From: JAOUEE01 sp051011595
GTDB lineage: Bacteria > Actinomycetota > Acidimicrobiia > Acidimicrobiales > SHLQ01
Length of the DNA: 14,163 nucleotides
Assembly: GCA_051011595.1 (NCBI GenBank)
Contig: JBPCTQ010000125.1
Span: forward strand, 1 to 14,163
Direction of reading: 5' to 3'
Part shown: in pieces, positions 7,682-14,163 of the stretch
How the letters are laid out: each line of letters begins with the position of its first letter
Position numbering within the stretch: position 1 is the stretch's first letter
The notes under the pieces: generated by a model
Database searches by the model: none
What the model was told of the DNA's origin: nothing
The model's input: only the letters and a program-made list of their open reading frames with translations
Position numbers and translations under genes: made by a program

Positions 7682-7710
7682 AGTATCGAACATGTGTTCG
7701 AGTCACGCAA
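7682..7710 (-). promoter_or_regulatory. SOS promoter of imuA'-imuB with a perfect LexA box
   Basis: On the minus strand, TTGCGT (7710-7705) and GATACT (7687-7682) are separated by 17 bp, a good -35/-10 pair. The spacer contains TCGAACACATGTTCGA (7701-7686), which fits the actinobacterial LexA consensus CGAAC-N4-GTTCG with perfect symmetry in both half-sites. LexA bound here would cover the spacer and touch the -10. Six bases separate the -10 from ATG 7675, so the transcript probably starts at that A and is leaderless. Confidence 0.88.
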
Positions 7711-7722
7711 ACGCCGGTCGGA

Positions 7723-7749
7723 CTCTTCGGGTTCCCGAAACCCGAAGAG
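7723..7749 (-). terminator. Hairpin terminator after the flavin monooxygenase gene
   Basis: An 11-bp perfect stem (CTCTTCGGGTT, 7723-7733, with AACCCGAAGAG, 7739-7749) and a 5-base loop begin 2 bp after the TAG at 7752-7754. No T-run follows on either strand, as is common in high-GC actinomycetes. It lies between the upstream operon and the -35 of the SOS promoter and may stop read-through into imuA'-imuB. Confidence 0.7.
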
Positions 7750-7751
7750 GG

Positions 7752-8795
7752 CTACAAGCGGGGCAGCACGTGGCGGGCCACCAGCTCGCACTCCTCACGG
7801 TGTGGGTATCCGGACAAGATGAACGTCGAGATCCACACATCCCGATAGGCCTCCAGCTTGGCGACCACCTGGCCGGGATCACCCACGATGGCCGCCCCCG
7901 CACCGCTGCGGGCCCGACCGATGCCGGTCCACAGGTTGGCCTCGGCGAACCCGTCGTCGTCGGCATCGTCACGCAGGGCGGCCTGGCGCTGCACCCCGAC
8001 CGACGCCGAGTCGAGCGATCGCCCCCTGATCTGGGCACCAAGGTCGTCGTCGAGGCGACTCACCAGCCGCTCGGCTGCGGCCATGGCCTCGGCTTCGGTC
8101 TCTCGCACGATCACGTGGCTGCGCAGCCCGTATCCGAGCCGGCGGCCGGCGGCTTCGGCCCTGCGGTTCATGTCGTCGACCGTCTCGGCCACCGCACCCA
8201 CCGTGTCGGGCCAGGTCAAGAAGACATCGGCGTGAGCGGCGGCGGTGTCCTTGGCGGCGTTCGAGAACCCACCGAAGTAGAAGGGAGGACACGTGCCGCT
8301 GACGGTACGGATCCGCGGCGGATCGATGGTGAGGTCCACGAAAGAGCCGTGGAAATCGACGGACTCACCGTCGAGCAGCTGGCGGAGCACGGTCATCCAC
8401 TCGGCGGTGCGTTGATAGCGGGGCGCCGAGTCCAACTGCTCGCCGGGGATGTCGCTCGAGATGATGTTGATGGTGAGTCGACCACCGGCCATCTGGTCGA
8501 TGGTGGCCAACTGGCGAGCCAGCTGCGGCACCCACATCTCGCCCATACGGACGGCCAGCAGCATCTTCATCTGGTCGAGTTGGGGCGCCAATCCGGCTGC
8601 GAACGACACCGCGTCGATACCGAGCCCGTACCCCGAGGGCAACAAGATGTTGTGGAACCCGCCGGACTGGGCGGTCAGCGCGATGTCGCGACAATGCGGC
8701 CAGTTGCTGAGCCGGGACGGTTCGGGCACTCCCAGGAACTCGTAGTCGTCGTCACACAGCGCGGCGAACCAGGCGACCTCGAGCGGATCGCTCAC
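7752..8795 (-). CDS. SsuD-like FMNH2-dependent sulfonate monooxygenase (LLM superfamily)
   Basis: This 347-residue TIM-barrel protein is alignable over most of its length with alkanesulfonate monooxygenase SsuD. Shared stretches include ARQLATIDQMAGGRL, YFGGFSNAAKDTAAAHADVFLTW, RSHVIVRETEAEA, NLWTGIGRARSGAGAAIVGDP and FILSGYPH. SsuD active-site residues have counterparts: R225 and H227 (SsuD R226/H228), R296 (R297) and Y330 (Y331). SsuD Cys54 is not conserved; the loop reads SGYGLGIDA. These enzymes use reduced flavin and O2 to cleave a C-S bond, giving an aldehyde and sulfite. The start is GTG 8795, overlapping the stop of the aldo/keto reductase (GTGA). No flavin reductase is nearby. A sulfoquinovose monooxygenase role is proposed from context; a general alkanesulfonate enzyme is the main alternative. 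Confidence 0.85.
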   Translation of the reverse strand: MSDPLEVAWFAALCDDDYEFLGVPEPSRLSNWPHCRDIALTAQSGGFHNILLPSGYGLGIDAVSFAAGLAPQLDQMKMLLAVRMGEMWVPQLARQLATIDQMAGGRLTINIISSDIPGEQLDSAPRYQRTAEWMTVLRQLLDGESVDFHGSFVDLTIDPPRIRTVSGTCPPFYFGGFSNAAKDTAAAHADVFLTWPDTVGAVAETVDDMNRRAEAAGRRLGYGLRSHVIVRETEAEAMAAAERLVSRLDDDLGAQIRGRSLDSASVGVQRQAALRDDADDDGFAEANLWTGIGRARSGAGAAIVGDPGQVVAKLEAYRDVWISTFILSGYPHREECELVARHVLPRL

Positions 8796-9694
8796 GGCAG
8801 CGGCACCCCTTCGGAGGACTCGATGATGTCGTAGACATCGCGGCGATCGAGATGGACGTCCAAGGCCCGGCCGGCGGCCGCCACCCGAGCCGGATTCTGC
8901 GAACCGATGATGGCTACGGGCGCCGACGGATGAGCAAGCACGAAGGCCAGCGCCACCGTGGCCCGATCCTGCCCCTCACGCTCGGCCAACCGGTCGAGCA
9001 CGGCCAGCAACTCCGGCGCAATGCCGTCGCCCGAGACCAGGCGGCCACCGGCCACCGGGCTCCAGGCCAGCGGCACCAAACCGTCCCGCATGGCGCGGTC
9101 GAAGGTGCCGTCGCGCAGCGGCTCCAGATGGGCGGCCGAGTATTGCGGCTGGGTGCTCGCCATGGGAAAGGGCAGCACCGCGGCCAGGGTGTCGTACTGG
9201 GGCACGGTGAAGTTGGAGACCCCCACTTCGCGAATCTTGCCCTCGGTGCGCAGGGCGTCGAGGGTGGCGGCCACGTCGTGGGGATGCGCGAACAGATCGG
9301 GGCGATGGATCTGATACAGGTCGATCGTGTCGACCCCCAGCCGTTGCAGCGATGCGTCACAGGCCGCCCGCAAGGCGGCCGGGCTCTGGTTGTAGGGCAT
9401 GGGTGGCACGATGCCGCCCTTGGTGGCCAGCACCATGCGGTCTCGCAGCGAAGGTGACCGAGCCAGCACCCGGCCGAGCAGCTCCTCGCAGGCGCCGAAC
9501 CCCGACCCTCCCCAGTCGAGGCCGTAGACGTCGGCGTTGTCGATCAGGTTCGACCCGGCCTCGAGGGCGGTCTCGATGAGCAGCGTGGCTTCGTCGACCG
9601 AGCTGGTGGTGAACCGCCAACACCCATACGCCAGCGGCCCGACGTCGAACGGGCCCAGTCGACGGCGCTCGCTACGAACCAGTCCTTCTCCCAT
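8792..9694 (-). CDS. Aldo/keto reductase (YdhF/SmoB-like)
   Basis: From ATG 9694 this is a 300-residue (alpha/beta)8-barrel oxidoreductase with the AKR tetrad D52, Y57 (IDNADVYG), K92 (LATKGG) and H130 (YQIHRPD). VGVSNF and the C-terminal cofactor-binding stretch AIIGSQNPARV also fit NADPH-dependent AKRs. The open frame continues upstream to 9817, but that part lies inside the divergent gene and looks non-homologous; MGEGLVRSERRRLGPFDVGPLAYG is a typical AKR N-terminus. It is the first gene of a two-gene operon with the monooxygenase and is coupled to it by a 4-bp overlap. A natural job would be to reduce the aldehyde made by the monooxygenase, as the AKR SmoB reduces 6-oxo-glucose. The substrate is not readable from sequence. 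Confidence 0.87.
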   Translation of the reverse strand: MGEGLVRSERRRLGPFDVGPLAYGCWRFTTSSVDEATLLIETALEAGSNLIDNADVYGLDWGGSGFGACEELLGRVLARSPSLRDRMVLATKGGIVPPMPYNQSPAALRAACDASLQRLGVDTIDLYQIHRPDLFAHPHDVAATLDALRTEGKIREVGVSNFTVPQYDTLAAVLPFPMASTQPQYSAAHLEPLRDGTFDRAMRDGLVPLAWSPVAGGRLVSGDGIAPELLAVLDRLAEREGQDRATVALAFVLAHPSAPVAIIGSQNPARVAAAGRALDVHLDRRDVYDIIESSEGVPLP

Positions 9695-9713
9695 CGGGGC
9701 GTAACCTAGCGCC
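9695..9713. promoter_or_regulatory. 19-bp divergent promoter region with a shared, near-symmetric -10
   Basis: Only 19 bp separate the divergent start codons. TAACCTA at 9702-9708 reads TAACCT on the plus strand, six bases before ATG 9714. It reads TAGGTT on the minus strand, eight bases before ATG 9694. Both are TANNNT-type -10 elements. No good -35 is seen on either side, and there is no Shine-Dalgarno, so both transcripts may be leaderless and any control site must overlap the coding ends. Confidence 0.55.
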
Positions 9714-10793
9714 ATGGTCAGCCCCTCCGATGAGGTCCGGTACGGCATCGTGGGCGCCGGCATGATGGGGGTCGAACACGTCCTCAACATCAACGAGCTT
9801 CCCGGCGCACGGGTCACCGCCGTCGCCGATCCCCATGGTCCGTCGGTCGACGAAGCCCGGAAGGCCGCTCTCGGTCCGGTGCAGGCGTTCGACCATCACG
9901 GCGCACTGCTCGAATCGGGACTCTGTGATGCCGTGGTGGTGGCCACACCCAACATGACCCATTTCGATGTGCTCGGTGACGTGCTCGGAACCGACCATCA
10001 CGTGCTGATCGAGAAACCCCTGTGCACCACCGTGGCCGACTGCCAGCGGGTGATCTCACTGGCCGACTCACACCCGGGTGTGGTGTGGGTGGGCCTCGAG
10101 TACCGCTACATGCCGCCGGTGGCGAAGCTGGTGAACGAGGTGCATGCCGGCGCCGTGGGCGATGTGCACATGGTGGCCATTCGTGAACACCGATTCCCGT
10201 TCCTTCCCAAGATCGGTGACTGGAACCGTTTCAACCGCAACACCGGGGGCACCCTCGTCGAGAAGTGCTGCCATTTCTTCGACCTCATGAACCTCATCGT
10301 GGGTGCCCGCCCCGATCGGGTCTTCGCCTCCGGCGGCCAGAACGTCAACCACCTCGACGAGCGCTACCGCGGTGAGGTGCCCGACATCATCGACAACGCC
10401 TACGTCATCGTCGACTACCCCGGCGGTGTGCGGGCCCTGCTCGATCTCTGCATGTTCGCCGAGGCCACCCTGCACCAGGAAGAGCTGAGCGTCACCGGCA
10501 ACACCGGCAAGGTCGAAGCAGTGCTGCCCCAGAGTGAGCTCCGCCGGGGTCGCCGCGGCGAACACTGGATGGGCCAGGTCGAAGTGGAAACGGTCACCGA
10601 CACAACGGTCGAATTCGAAGGGTTGCACCACGGGTCGAGCTACGTCGAGCACGTCAAGTTCGCGGCCGCCATCCGCAGCGGCGGGGCCCCCGAAGTCAGC
10701 CTCGACGACGGCTTGTGGTCGGTGGCCATCGGCGTCGCGGCCCAGTGCAGCATCGACGAAGGACGGCCGGTCAGCCTCGACAGCGTCCTGTAG
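9714..10793 (+). CDS. Gfo/Idh/MocA-family NAD(P)-dependent protein (oxidoreductase or NAD-dependent glycosidase)
   Basis: This 359-residue protein has an N-terminal Rossmann fold with GAGMMG (14-19), VATPN (76-80) and the signature EKPLCTT (100-106). A Gfo/Idh/MocA C-terminal alpha/beta domain follows. The usual GG-LxDxGxH motif is replaced by GGTLVEKCCHFFD (178-190), with H187 at the expected catalytic position. The aromatic stretch EHRFPFLPKIGDWNRFN (158-174) may form part of the sugar pocket. Members oxidise sugars or cyclitols, or act as glycosidases by transient C3 oxidation (GH109, and the NAD-dependent sulfoquinovosidases). Divergence from the AKR-monooxygenase pair makes a sulfosugar glycosidase attractive, but an inositol- or glucose-type dehydrogenase cannot be excluded. 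It ends 9 bp from the convergent GH13 gene. Confidence 0.88.
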   Translation: MVSPSDEVRYGIVGAGMMGVEHVLNINELPGARVTAVADPHGPSVDEARKAALGPVQAFDHHGALLESGLCDAVVVATPNMTHFDVLGDVLGTDHHVLIEKPLCTTVADCQRVISLADSHPGVVWVGLEYRYMPPVAKLVNEVHAGAVGDVHMVAIREHRFPFLPKIGDWNRFNRNTGGTLVEKCCHFFDLMNLIVGARPDRVFASGGQNVNHLDERYRGEVPDIIDNAYVIVDYPGGVRALLDLCMFAEATLHQEELSVTGNTGKVEAVLPQSELRRGRRGEHWMGQVEVETVTDTTVEFEGLHHGSSYVEHVKFAAAIRSGGAPEVSLDDGLWSVAIGVAAQCSIDEGRPVSLDSVL

Positions 10794-10802
10794 CCGGTCG
10801 GC

Positions 10803-12353
10803 TCACCGCCGCACGATGGCGGCATGGTCAGGCGCCAACGCGCCATCGTGAGGTGACGACGAGTCGGTGCGGTACAGCACCTCACCGTCGGCCCTCACCT
10901 CCCGTTCGCTCATGTTCACGACGAAGTCGATGGTGTTGCGCTGCACGGTGATCACACCGTCGTCGACCACAACGGTCATGTCGGCATCGGCCAGTTCCGG
11001 CAACGAGCGCCGCACGGCCAGCAGATCGCGATATCGATGCAGCCACGAGTCGGGATCATCGCGCTGGACGGCGACGGTCACCGTGTCGTCGTGGCCGGGC
11101 GGCAGCCAGCAGTCCGCTGATGTCGAGAATCCCTGGGCCACCCCCGGTTGCCAGGGCATCGGCGTGCGACATCCGTCGCGACCACTGGTGGGATCGTCGG
11201 GTGACCCCACCGGATCGGCTTTGGCCTCCACGGGCACATGTCCGTCGACGAGGCCCAGCTCTTCGCCCTGGTAGAGGAACGGCACCCCGGGCAGGCCCAG
11301 CCACAGGGTGCTGAGAGCCAGCGCCCGACGACGGCCCTGGTCTCCCCCGCCGAATCGAGTGGCCGGGCGCGACTGGTCATGGCTCGACAACACCCATCCG
11401 GCCCGCCGACGCCCGGGCGGCTGCGGTCCGTTCAGCACACGGGCCACCGCATCGGCGTCCCAGGCCATGAACATCGACAGGAACCAGAAGCCGAGGTCGA
11501 GCCCGCCTTCGGGGCCGAGCAGATCGTTCCACTGAGCCGCGTCGAAGACGTACGTCTCGCCGATGAGCATGGCGTCGAAGGACCGGGTGATGGCGTGCCA
11601 CCGGCGATAGATCTCGTGGTTCTCGGGTTGCGCCGAGTCGTACTTGTGGTCGAGGCACAGCCACTGCTCGATGTGTGACCGCGAGAAATCGACCGGGGCC
11701 AGCTCGGGATTGTCGGGCAGGTCGGCGTGCTTCACCATCAGGTGGGCCGTGTCGATTCGGAAACCGTCGACTCCCCGTTCGAGCCAGAAGCGAAAGACCT
11801 CGTCGATGGCCTCGCGGACCTCGGGGTTCCGCCAGTTCAGATCGGGTTGTTCGGGGAGGAAGAGGTGGCAGTAGTACTGCCCGGTCGTCTCGTCGAGGGT
11901 CCAGGCCGGTCCGCCGAAATGGCTGACCCAGTTGTTCGGTGGGCCACCGTCGGGCGCCGGGTCACGCCACAGGTACCAATCTCGTCGAGCGTTGCCGCGG
12001 CTGGCCCGAGATTCGCGGAACCACGGGTGCTGGTCACTGCTGTGATTGGGCACCAGGTCGACCACGATTCGCAGACCGAGCTGGTGGGCCCGCTCCACCA
12101 GTCGATCGAAGTCGGCGAGCGTGCCGAAGGCCGGATCGACATCGCAGTAGTCGGCCACGTCGTAGCCGAAGTCGGCTTGGGGCGACCGGTAGAACGGGGT
12201 GATCCAGCAGATATCGACGCCGAGCCACACGAGGTGGTCGAGTCGCTCGGTCAACCCGACGAGGTCTCCAACACCGTCGCCGTTGCTGTCGGCGAACGAG
12301 CGAATGTAGACCTCGTACCCCACCGCATGGCTCCACCAGGCCTGCTCGTCCAC
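10803..12353 (-). CDS. GH13 alpha-glucosidase / oligo-1,6-glucosidase-like
   Basis: I place the start at GTG 12353, giving 516 residues, because AGGAGG lies 7 bases before it; an in-frame GTG at 12377 lacks such a site. Family regions are DLVPNH (99-104), GFRID with nucleophile D201, IGE with acid/base E266, and HD with transition-state stabiliser D326 (SSHD). An N-terminal VYIRSFADSNGDGVGDL, the calcium-loop-like pattern of GH13 glucosidases, is present. No signal peptide is seen, so it acts in the cytoplasm on imported malto- or isomalto-oligosaccharides or other alpha-glucosides. Family knowledge suggests hydrolysis, possibly with transglycosylation. It is convergent to the Gfo/Idh/MocA gene and divergent from the methyltransferase; a link to the sulfosugar genes is only positional. 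Confidence 0.92.
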   Translation of the reverse strand: MDEQAWWSHAVGYEVYIRSFADSNGDGVGDLVGLTERLDHLVWLGVDICWITPFYRSPQADFGYDVADYCDVDPAFGTLADFDRLVERAHQLGLRIVVDLVPNHSSDQHPWFRESRASRGNARRDWYLWRDPAPDGGPPNNWVSHFGGPAWTLDETTGQYYCHLFLPEQPDLNWRNPEVREAIDEVFRFWLERGVDGFRIDTAHLMVKHADLPDNPELAPVDFSRSHIEQWLCLDHKYDSAQPENHEIYRRWHAITRSFDAMLIGETYVFDAAQWNDLLGPEGGLDLGFWFLSMFMAWDADAVARVLNGPQPPGRRRAGWVLSSHDQSRPATRFGGGDQGRRRALALSTLWLGLPGVPFLYQGEELGLVDGHVPVEAKADPVGSPDDPTSGRDGCRTPMPWQPGVAQGFSTSADCWLPPGHDDTVTVAVQRDDPDSWLHRYRDLLAVRRSLPELADADMTVVVDDGVITVQRNTIDFVVNMSEREVRADGEVLYRTDSSSPHDGALAPDHAAIVRR

Positions 12354-12360
12354 TCCACGA

Positions 12361-12366
12361 CCTCCT
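12361..12366 (-). promoter_or_regulatory. Strong Shine-Dalgarno that fixes the GH13 start
   Basis: AGGAGG on the minus strand lies 7 bases before GTG 12353. The alternative in-frame start (GTG 12377) is upstream of this site and has no comparable site of its own. It is one of the few clear ribosome sites in a window where several genes appear leaderless. Confidence 0.8.
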
Positions 12367-12424
12367 GTCACCGTCACCTTGGTCCGAGTCGCCCGATCCC
12401 GCCAATACGACCCATGCTGAGCCG

Positions 12425-13036
12425 ATGCGTTCAGATCAGCAGCCGGTGGGGGTGGGACCGCACCCCGAGCCGTGGCCCGACGATCCCCGCCTCGACCCGG
12501 AGCTGCTCGCGGCCGGCGACACCCGCAACGTCGTCGACCACTACCGGTACTGGTCGATGGAAGCCATCGTGGCCGACCTCGACCGCCGCCGACACCCCTT
12601 CCACGTGGCGGTCGAGAACTGGGAACACGATCTCAACATCGGGACGGTCGTGCGCAACGCCAACGCCTTCCTGGCCGCCGCGGTTCACATCGTCGGCCGC
12701 CGTAAATGGAACAAACGTGGGGCGATGGTGACCGACCGGTACCAACACGTCGAGCATCACCCCGATGTGGAGAGCCTCATCACCTGGGCGAGCAGCGAGT
12801 CGCTCCCCATCATCGGCATCGACAACGTCGAAGGGGCAGTCGACCTGGAGACCACCGCGCTCCCCAACCGGTGTGTGTTGTTGTTCGGGCAGGAGGGGCC
12901 CGGGTTGTCGAGCGCGGCAGTGGCTGCGGCCGACCAGGTGTGTGCCATTCGCCAGTTCGGCTCGACCCGATCGGTCAACGCGGGCGTGGCGTCGGGCATC
13001 GCCATGCACAGCTGGATCGTGCAACACGCCATCTGA
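12425..13036 (+). CDS. SpoU/TrmH-family RNA 2'-O-methyltransferase
   Basis: This 203-residue protein has the three SPOUT knot motifs: motif 1 NIGTVVRNANAF (71-82) with N71 and R77, motif 2 LLFGQEGPGLS (152-162) with E157, and motif 3 FGSTRSVNAGVASGIAM (178-194) with N185. The family methylates a ribose 2'-hydroxyl in tRNA or rRNA using S-adenosylmethionine bound in the C-terminal trefoil knot. It lacks the N-terminal L30e-like substrate domain of some rRNA enzymes and instead has a short Pro/Asp-rich extension (about 1-40), so it resembles TrmH/TrmL-size proteins. The target position cannot be assigned. There is no Shine-Dalgarno before ATG 12425; a weak -10-like CATGCT (12413-12418) lies six bases upstream. 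It is divergent from the GH13 gene, with 71 bp between starts. Confidence 0.9.
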   Translation: MRSDQQPVGVGPHPEPWPDDPRLDPELLAAGDTRNVVDHYRYWSMEAIVADLDRRRHPFHVAVENWEHDLNIGTVVRNANAFLAAAVHIVGRRKWNKRGAMVTDRYQHVEHHPDVESLITWASSESLPIIGIDNVEGAVDLETTALPNRCVLLFGQEGPGLSSAAVAAADQVCAIRQFGSTRSVNAGVASGIAMHSWIVQHAI

Positions 13037-13077
13037 GCCACCCCCGGGGCGGGCGACCAGGTCCTCGAGTCGGCGAC

Positions 13078-13410
13078 CTACTCCTCGACTGCGGCAATCA
13101 GCTCTTCGTCGGAGGCGGGCTCCATGCCGGGCTGCCAGTACGTGTAGAGCCCCTCGATGATCTCGACGATGCCGTCGGTGCCACGTTGGGCCAGGTCGAT
13201 GGTGATGATGTTGCCGTTGACGTGCAGCGAATCGATGCCGCCTCGATCGAACAGACGGCGGGCGAGCTCGTCGCTCGGCGTCTGACCAACGGCGTCGGCG
13301 GCGGACTTGAAGCGACGATGGCCCATGCCGGTGAACACCCGGTTGGTCTCGTACCGGACCACTTCGGCCCGACTCGACGGCTTCTCGATGACACGTACCA
13401 GCTGTCCCAT
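13078..13410 (-). CDS. Stand-alone Nfu N-terminal-domain-like protein
   Basis: From ATG 13410 this is a 110-residue protein. The central region (ETNRVFTGMGHRRF, then DELARRLFDRGGIDSLHVNGNIITIDL, about 21-73) resembles the Nfu/NifU-type scaffold N-terminal domain, in which a small alpha/beta unit ends in a strand like ITVDL. The C-terminal NifU domain with its CxxC Fe-S ligands is absent and the protein has no cysteine at all, so it cannot carry a cluster by itself. The C-terminus is acidic (ASDEELIAAVEE). The frame stays open upstream to 13686, but that part runs through the neighbouring membrane-protein gene and is rejected. It lies 31 bp downstream of that gene and may share the rnhB transcript; a -10-like TACGCT (13421-13426) could also drive it alone. 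Confidence 0.8.
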   Translation of the reverse strand: MGQLVRVIEKPSSRAEVVRYETNRVFTGMGHRRFKSAADAVGQTPSDELARRLFDRGGIDSLHVNGNIITIDLAQRGTDGIVEIIEGLYTYWQPGMEPASDEELIAAVEE

Positions 13411-13441
13411 AACGGCCGCGAGCGTACTCGGATTGCCGGCC

Positions 13442-13849
13442 TCAGCCGTGGTCGGCGCCGGCTGAGACCGATGAGCGGCGATCGGCTTGGTCGCCGGGCC
13501 ACGACCACCAGGCCAGGGCGATAGAAACCAGGGCCAGCACGGTGTGCACGGCGATGAACGCTGCGTCGTGGTCGCCCAGGGCGATCTGCGTACCGCGGAT
13601 GGCCCAGAACCCCACGGTCCACGCGACGAAGGCCCGCATCCATAGGCGGTACCATTCGGGCCGCCGGCGAGCGACGACCAGGGCACCCACGGCGAACACG
13701 ATGAAGATGACTGACCAGGCCGTCCGGACGAGCTGACCGTCGACAGCCAGCTCGTCGTCGCTCCAGATGTTGCGAATACGGGGCACCCACACCACCAGTG
13801 TCCAGACGGGTAGGGCGAGATGGTGCAGCGTTCGGCGGGTGAGACTCAC
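13442..13849 (-). CDS. Small four-helix membrane protein, function unknown
   Basis: The start is GTG 13849, which overlaps the rnhB stop as GTGA; this gives 135 residues. The longer open frame to 13987 would lie inside rnhB and adds only a Pro/Ser/Arg-rich stretch. Predicted helices are at about 9-24, 43-60, 73-91 and 95-117. Notable residues are WVPRIRNIW after helix 1, RRRPEWYRLWMR between helices 2 and 3, and HDAAFIAVHTVL starting helix 4. I do not recognise a characterised family. Translational coupling to rnhB fixes expression together but says little about function. Confidence 0.75.
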   Translation of the reverse strand: MSLTRRTLHHLALPVWTLVVWVPRIRNIWSDDELAVDGQLVRTAWSVIFIVFAVGALVVARRRPEWYRLWMRAFVAWTVGFWAIRGTQIALGDHDAAFIAVHTVLALVSIALAWWSWPGDQADRRSSVSAGADHG

Positions 13850-14163
13850 TCGAACAGAGTGCCTTGTGGATCGGGCGGACGCCGACGCGGGACCCCGCTC
13901 CATCGGAGATCGTCCATCCATGCCCAGCTCCGGCGATGGATCGCGCACGGACCCATGGCGTGCAGGGCGGCCCGATGCCGAGGGCACGGGTAGCCCTTGT
14001 TGAACGCGAAGTCGTAGCCCGGATAGCTGGCCGCCTGGGCCCGCATGATCCGGTCACGGGTGACCTTGGCCAGGATCGACGCAGCGGCAATGGAGAGGCT
14101 GTGGGCATCACCCTTGACGATCGTCTGGGCGATCCCTCCACCGACGAAATCCCACTTCCCGTC
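13846..14163 (-). CDS. rnhB: Ribonuclease HII, C-terminal part (5' truncated by window)
   Basis: The last 105 residues are present and the gene runs off the right edge. Diagnostic are DGKWDFVGGG, the catalytic-acid segment KGDAHSLSIAAASILAKVTRDR, GYDFAFNKGYPCPRHRAAL and RRSWAWMDDL, then a short tail ending QGTLFE. RNase HII removes ribonucleotides embedded in genomic DNA, cutting 5' of the ribonucleotide with divalent metal ions. The N-terminal DEAGRG-type active-site motif lies outside the window. It heads the visible minus-strand run and overlaps the next gene by 4 bp. Confidence 0.95.
   Translation of the reverse strand, partial: DGKWDFVGGGIAQTIVKGDAHSLSIAAASILAKVTRDRIMRAQAASYPGYDFAFNKGYPCPRHRAALHAMGPCAIHRRSWAWMDDLRWSGVPRRRPPDPQGTLFE

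Noticed and set aside
9695..9817. N-terminal extension of the aldo/keto reductase
   Set aside because: It would overlap the start of the Gfo/Idh/MocA gene and does not resemble an AKR N-terminus.
10806..10848. Overlapping GC hairpins at the 3' end of the GH13 gene as a bidirectional terminator
   Set aside because: Stems are only 5-7 bp, lie within coding sequence, lack T-runs and could arise from base composition alone.
13037..13077. Terminator between the convergent methyltransferase and Nfu-N-like genes
   Set aside because: Only a CCCCGGGG palindrome and weak short pairings are present; no convincing stem-loop.

Overview
The window is GC-rich, densely coded chromosomal DNA, very probably from a high-GC actinomycete. 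Signs are the actinobacterial type of SOS box (TCGAAC-N4-GTTCGA), an ImuA'-ImuB cassette, a stand-alone Nfu-N-like protein and several apparently leaderless starts. An Acidimicrobiia-like, possibly marine, member is a guess. I see no phage or transposon genes, tRNA, rRNA or CRISPR array. Most genes lie in tight runs with 4-bp ATGA/GTGA overlaps or gaps of a few bases.

Layout. (1) 2-796 (+): 3' part of an AlkC-type DNA glycosylase with a C-terminal Ig-like domain. (2) 885-2719 (+): operon of an Rrf2-family regulator, an extended/atypical SDR and a four-helix membrane protein; a perfect 11-bp inverted repeat covers the promoter and start codon. (3) 2723-4731 (-): an unknown multi-spanning membrane protein followed by an EamA/DMT transporter. 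(4) 4732-5312: about 580 bp without a gene, holding a direct-repeat array with an exact 146-bp period. (5) 5313-7675 (-): imuA'-imuB, the SOS mutasome accessory pair, under a promoter with a perfect LexA box in its spacer. (6) 7752-10793: an SsuD-like flavin monooxygenase and an aldo/keto reductase (-, overlapping), divergent from a Gfo/Idh/MocA protein (+), with 19 bp between the start codons. (7) 10803-12353 (-): a GH13 alpha-glucosidase. (8) 12425-13036 (+): a SpoU/TrmH-type RNA methyltransferase. (9) 13078-14163 (-): the 3' part of rnhB, a small membrane protein and an Nfu-N-domain protein.

The most interesting part is region 6. An SsuD-like monooxygenase, an aldo/keto reductase and a Gfo/Idh/MocA protein are the enzyme types of oxidative sulfoquinovose desulfonation: sulfo-SMO monooxygenase, 6-oxo-glucose reductase, and the NAD-dependent sulfoquinovosidases that belong to this superfamily. 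I propose a compact sulfosugar or organosulfonate locus. Substrate assignment is inference; no transporter or flavin reductase is visible here. The best-supported regulatory finding is the SOS promoter of imuA'-imuB.
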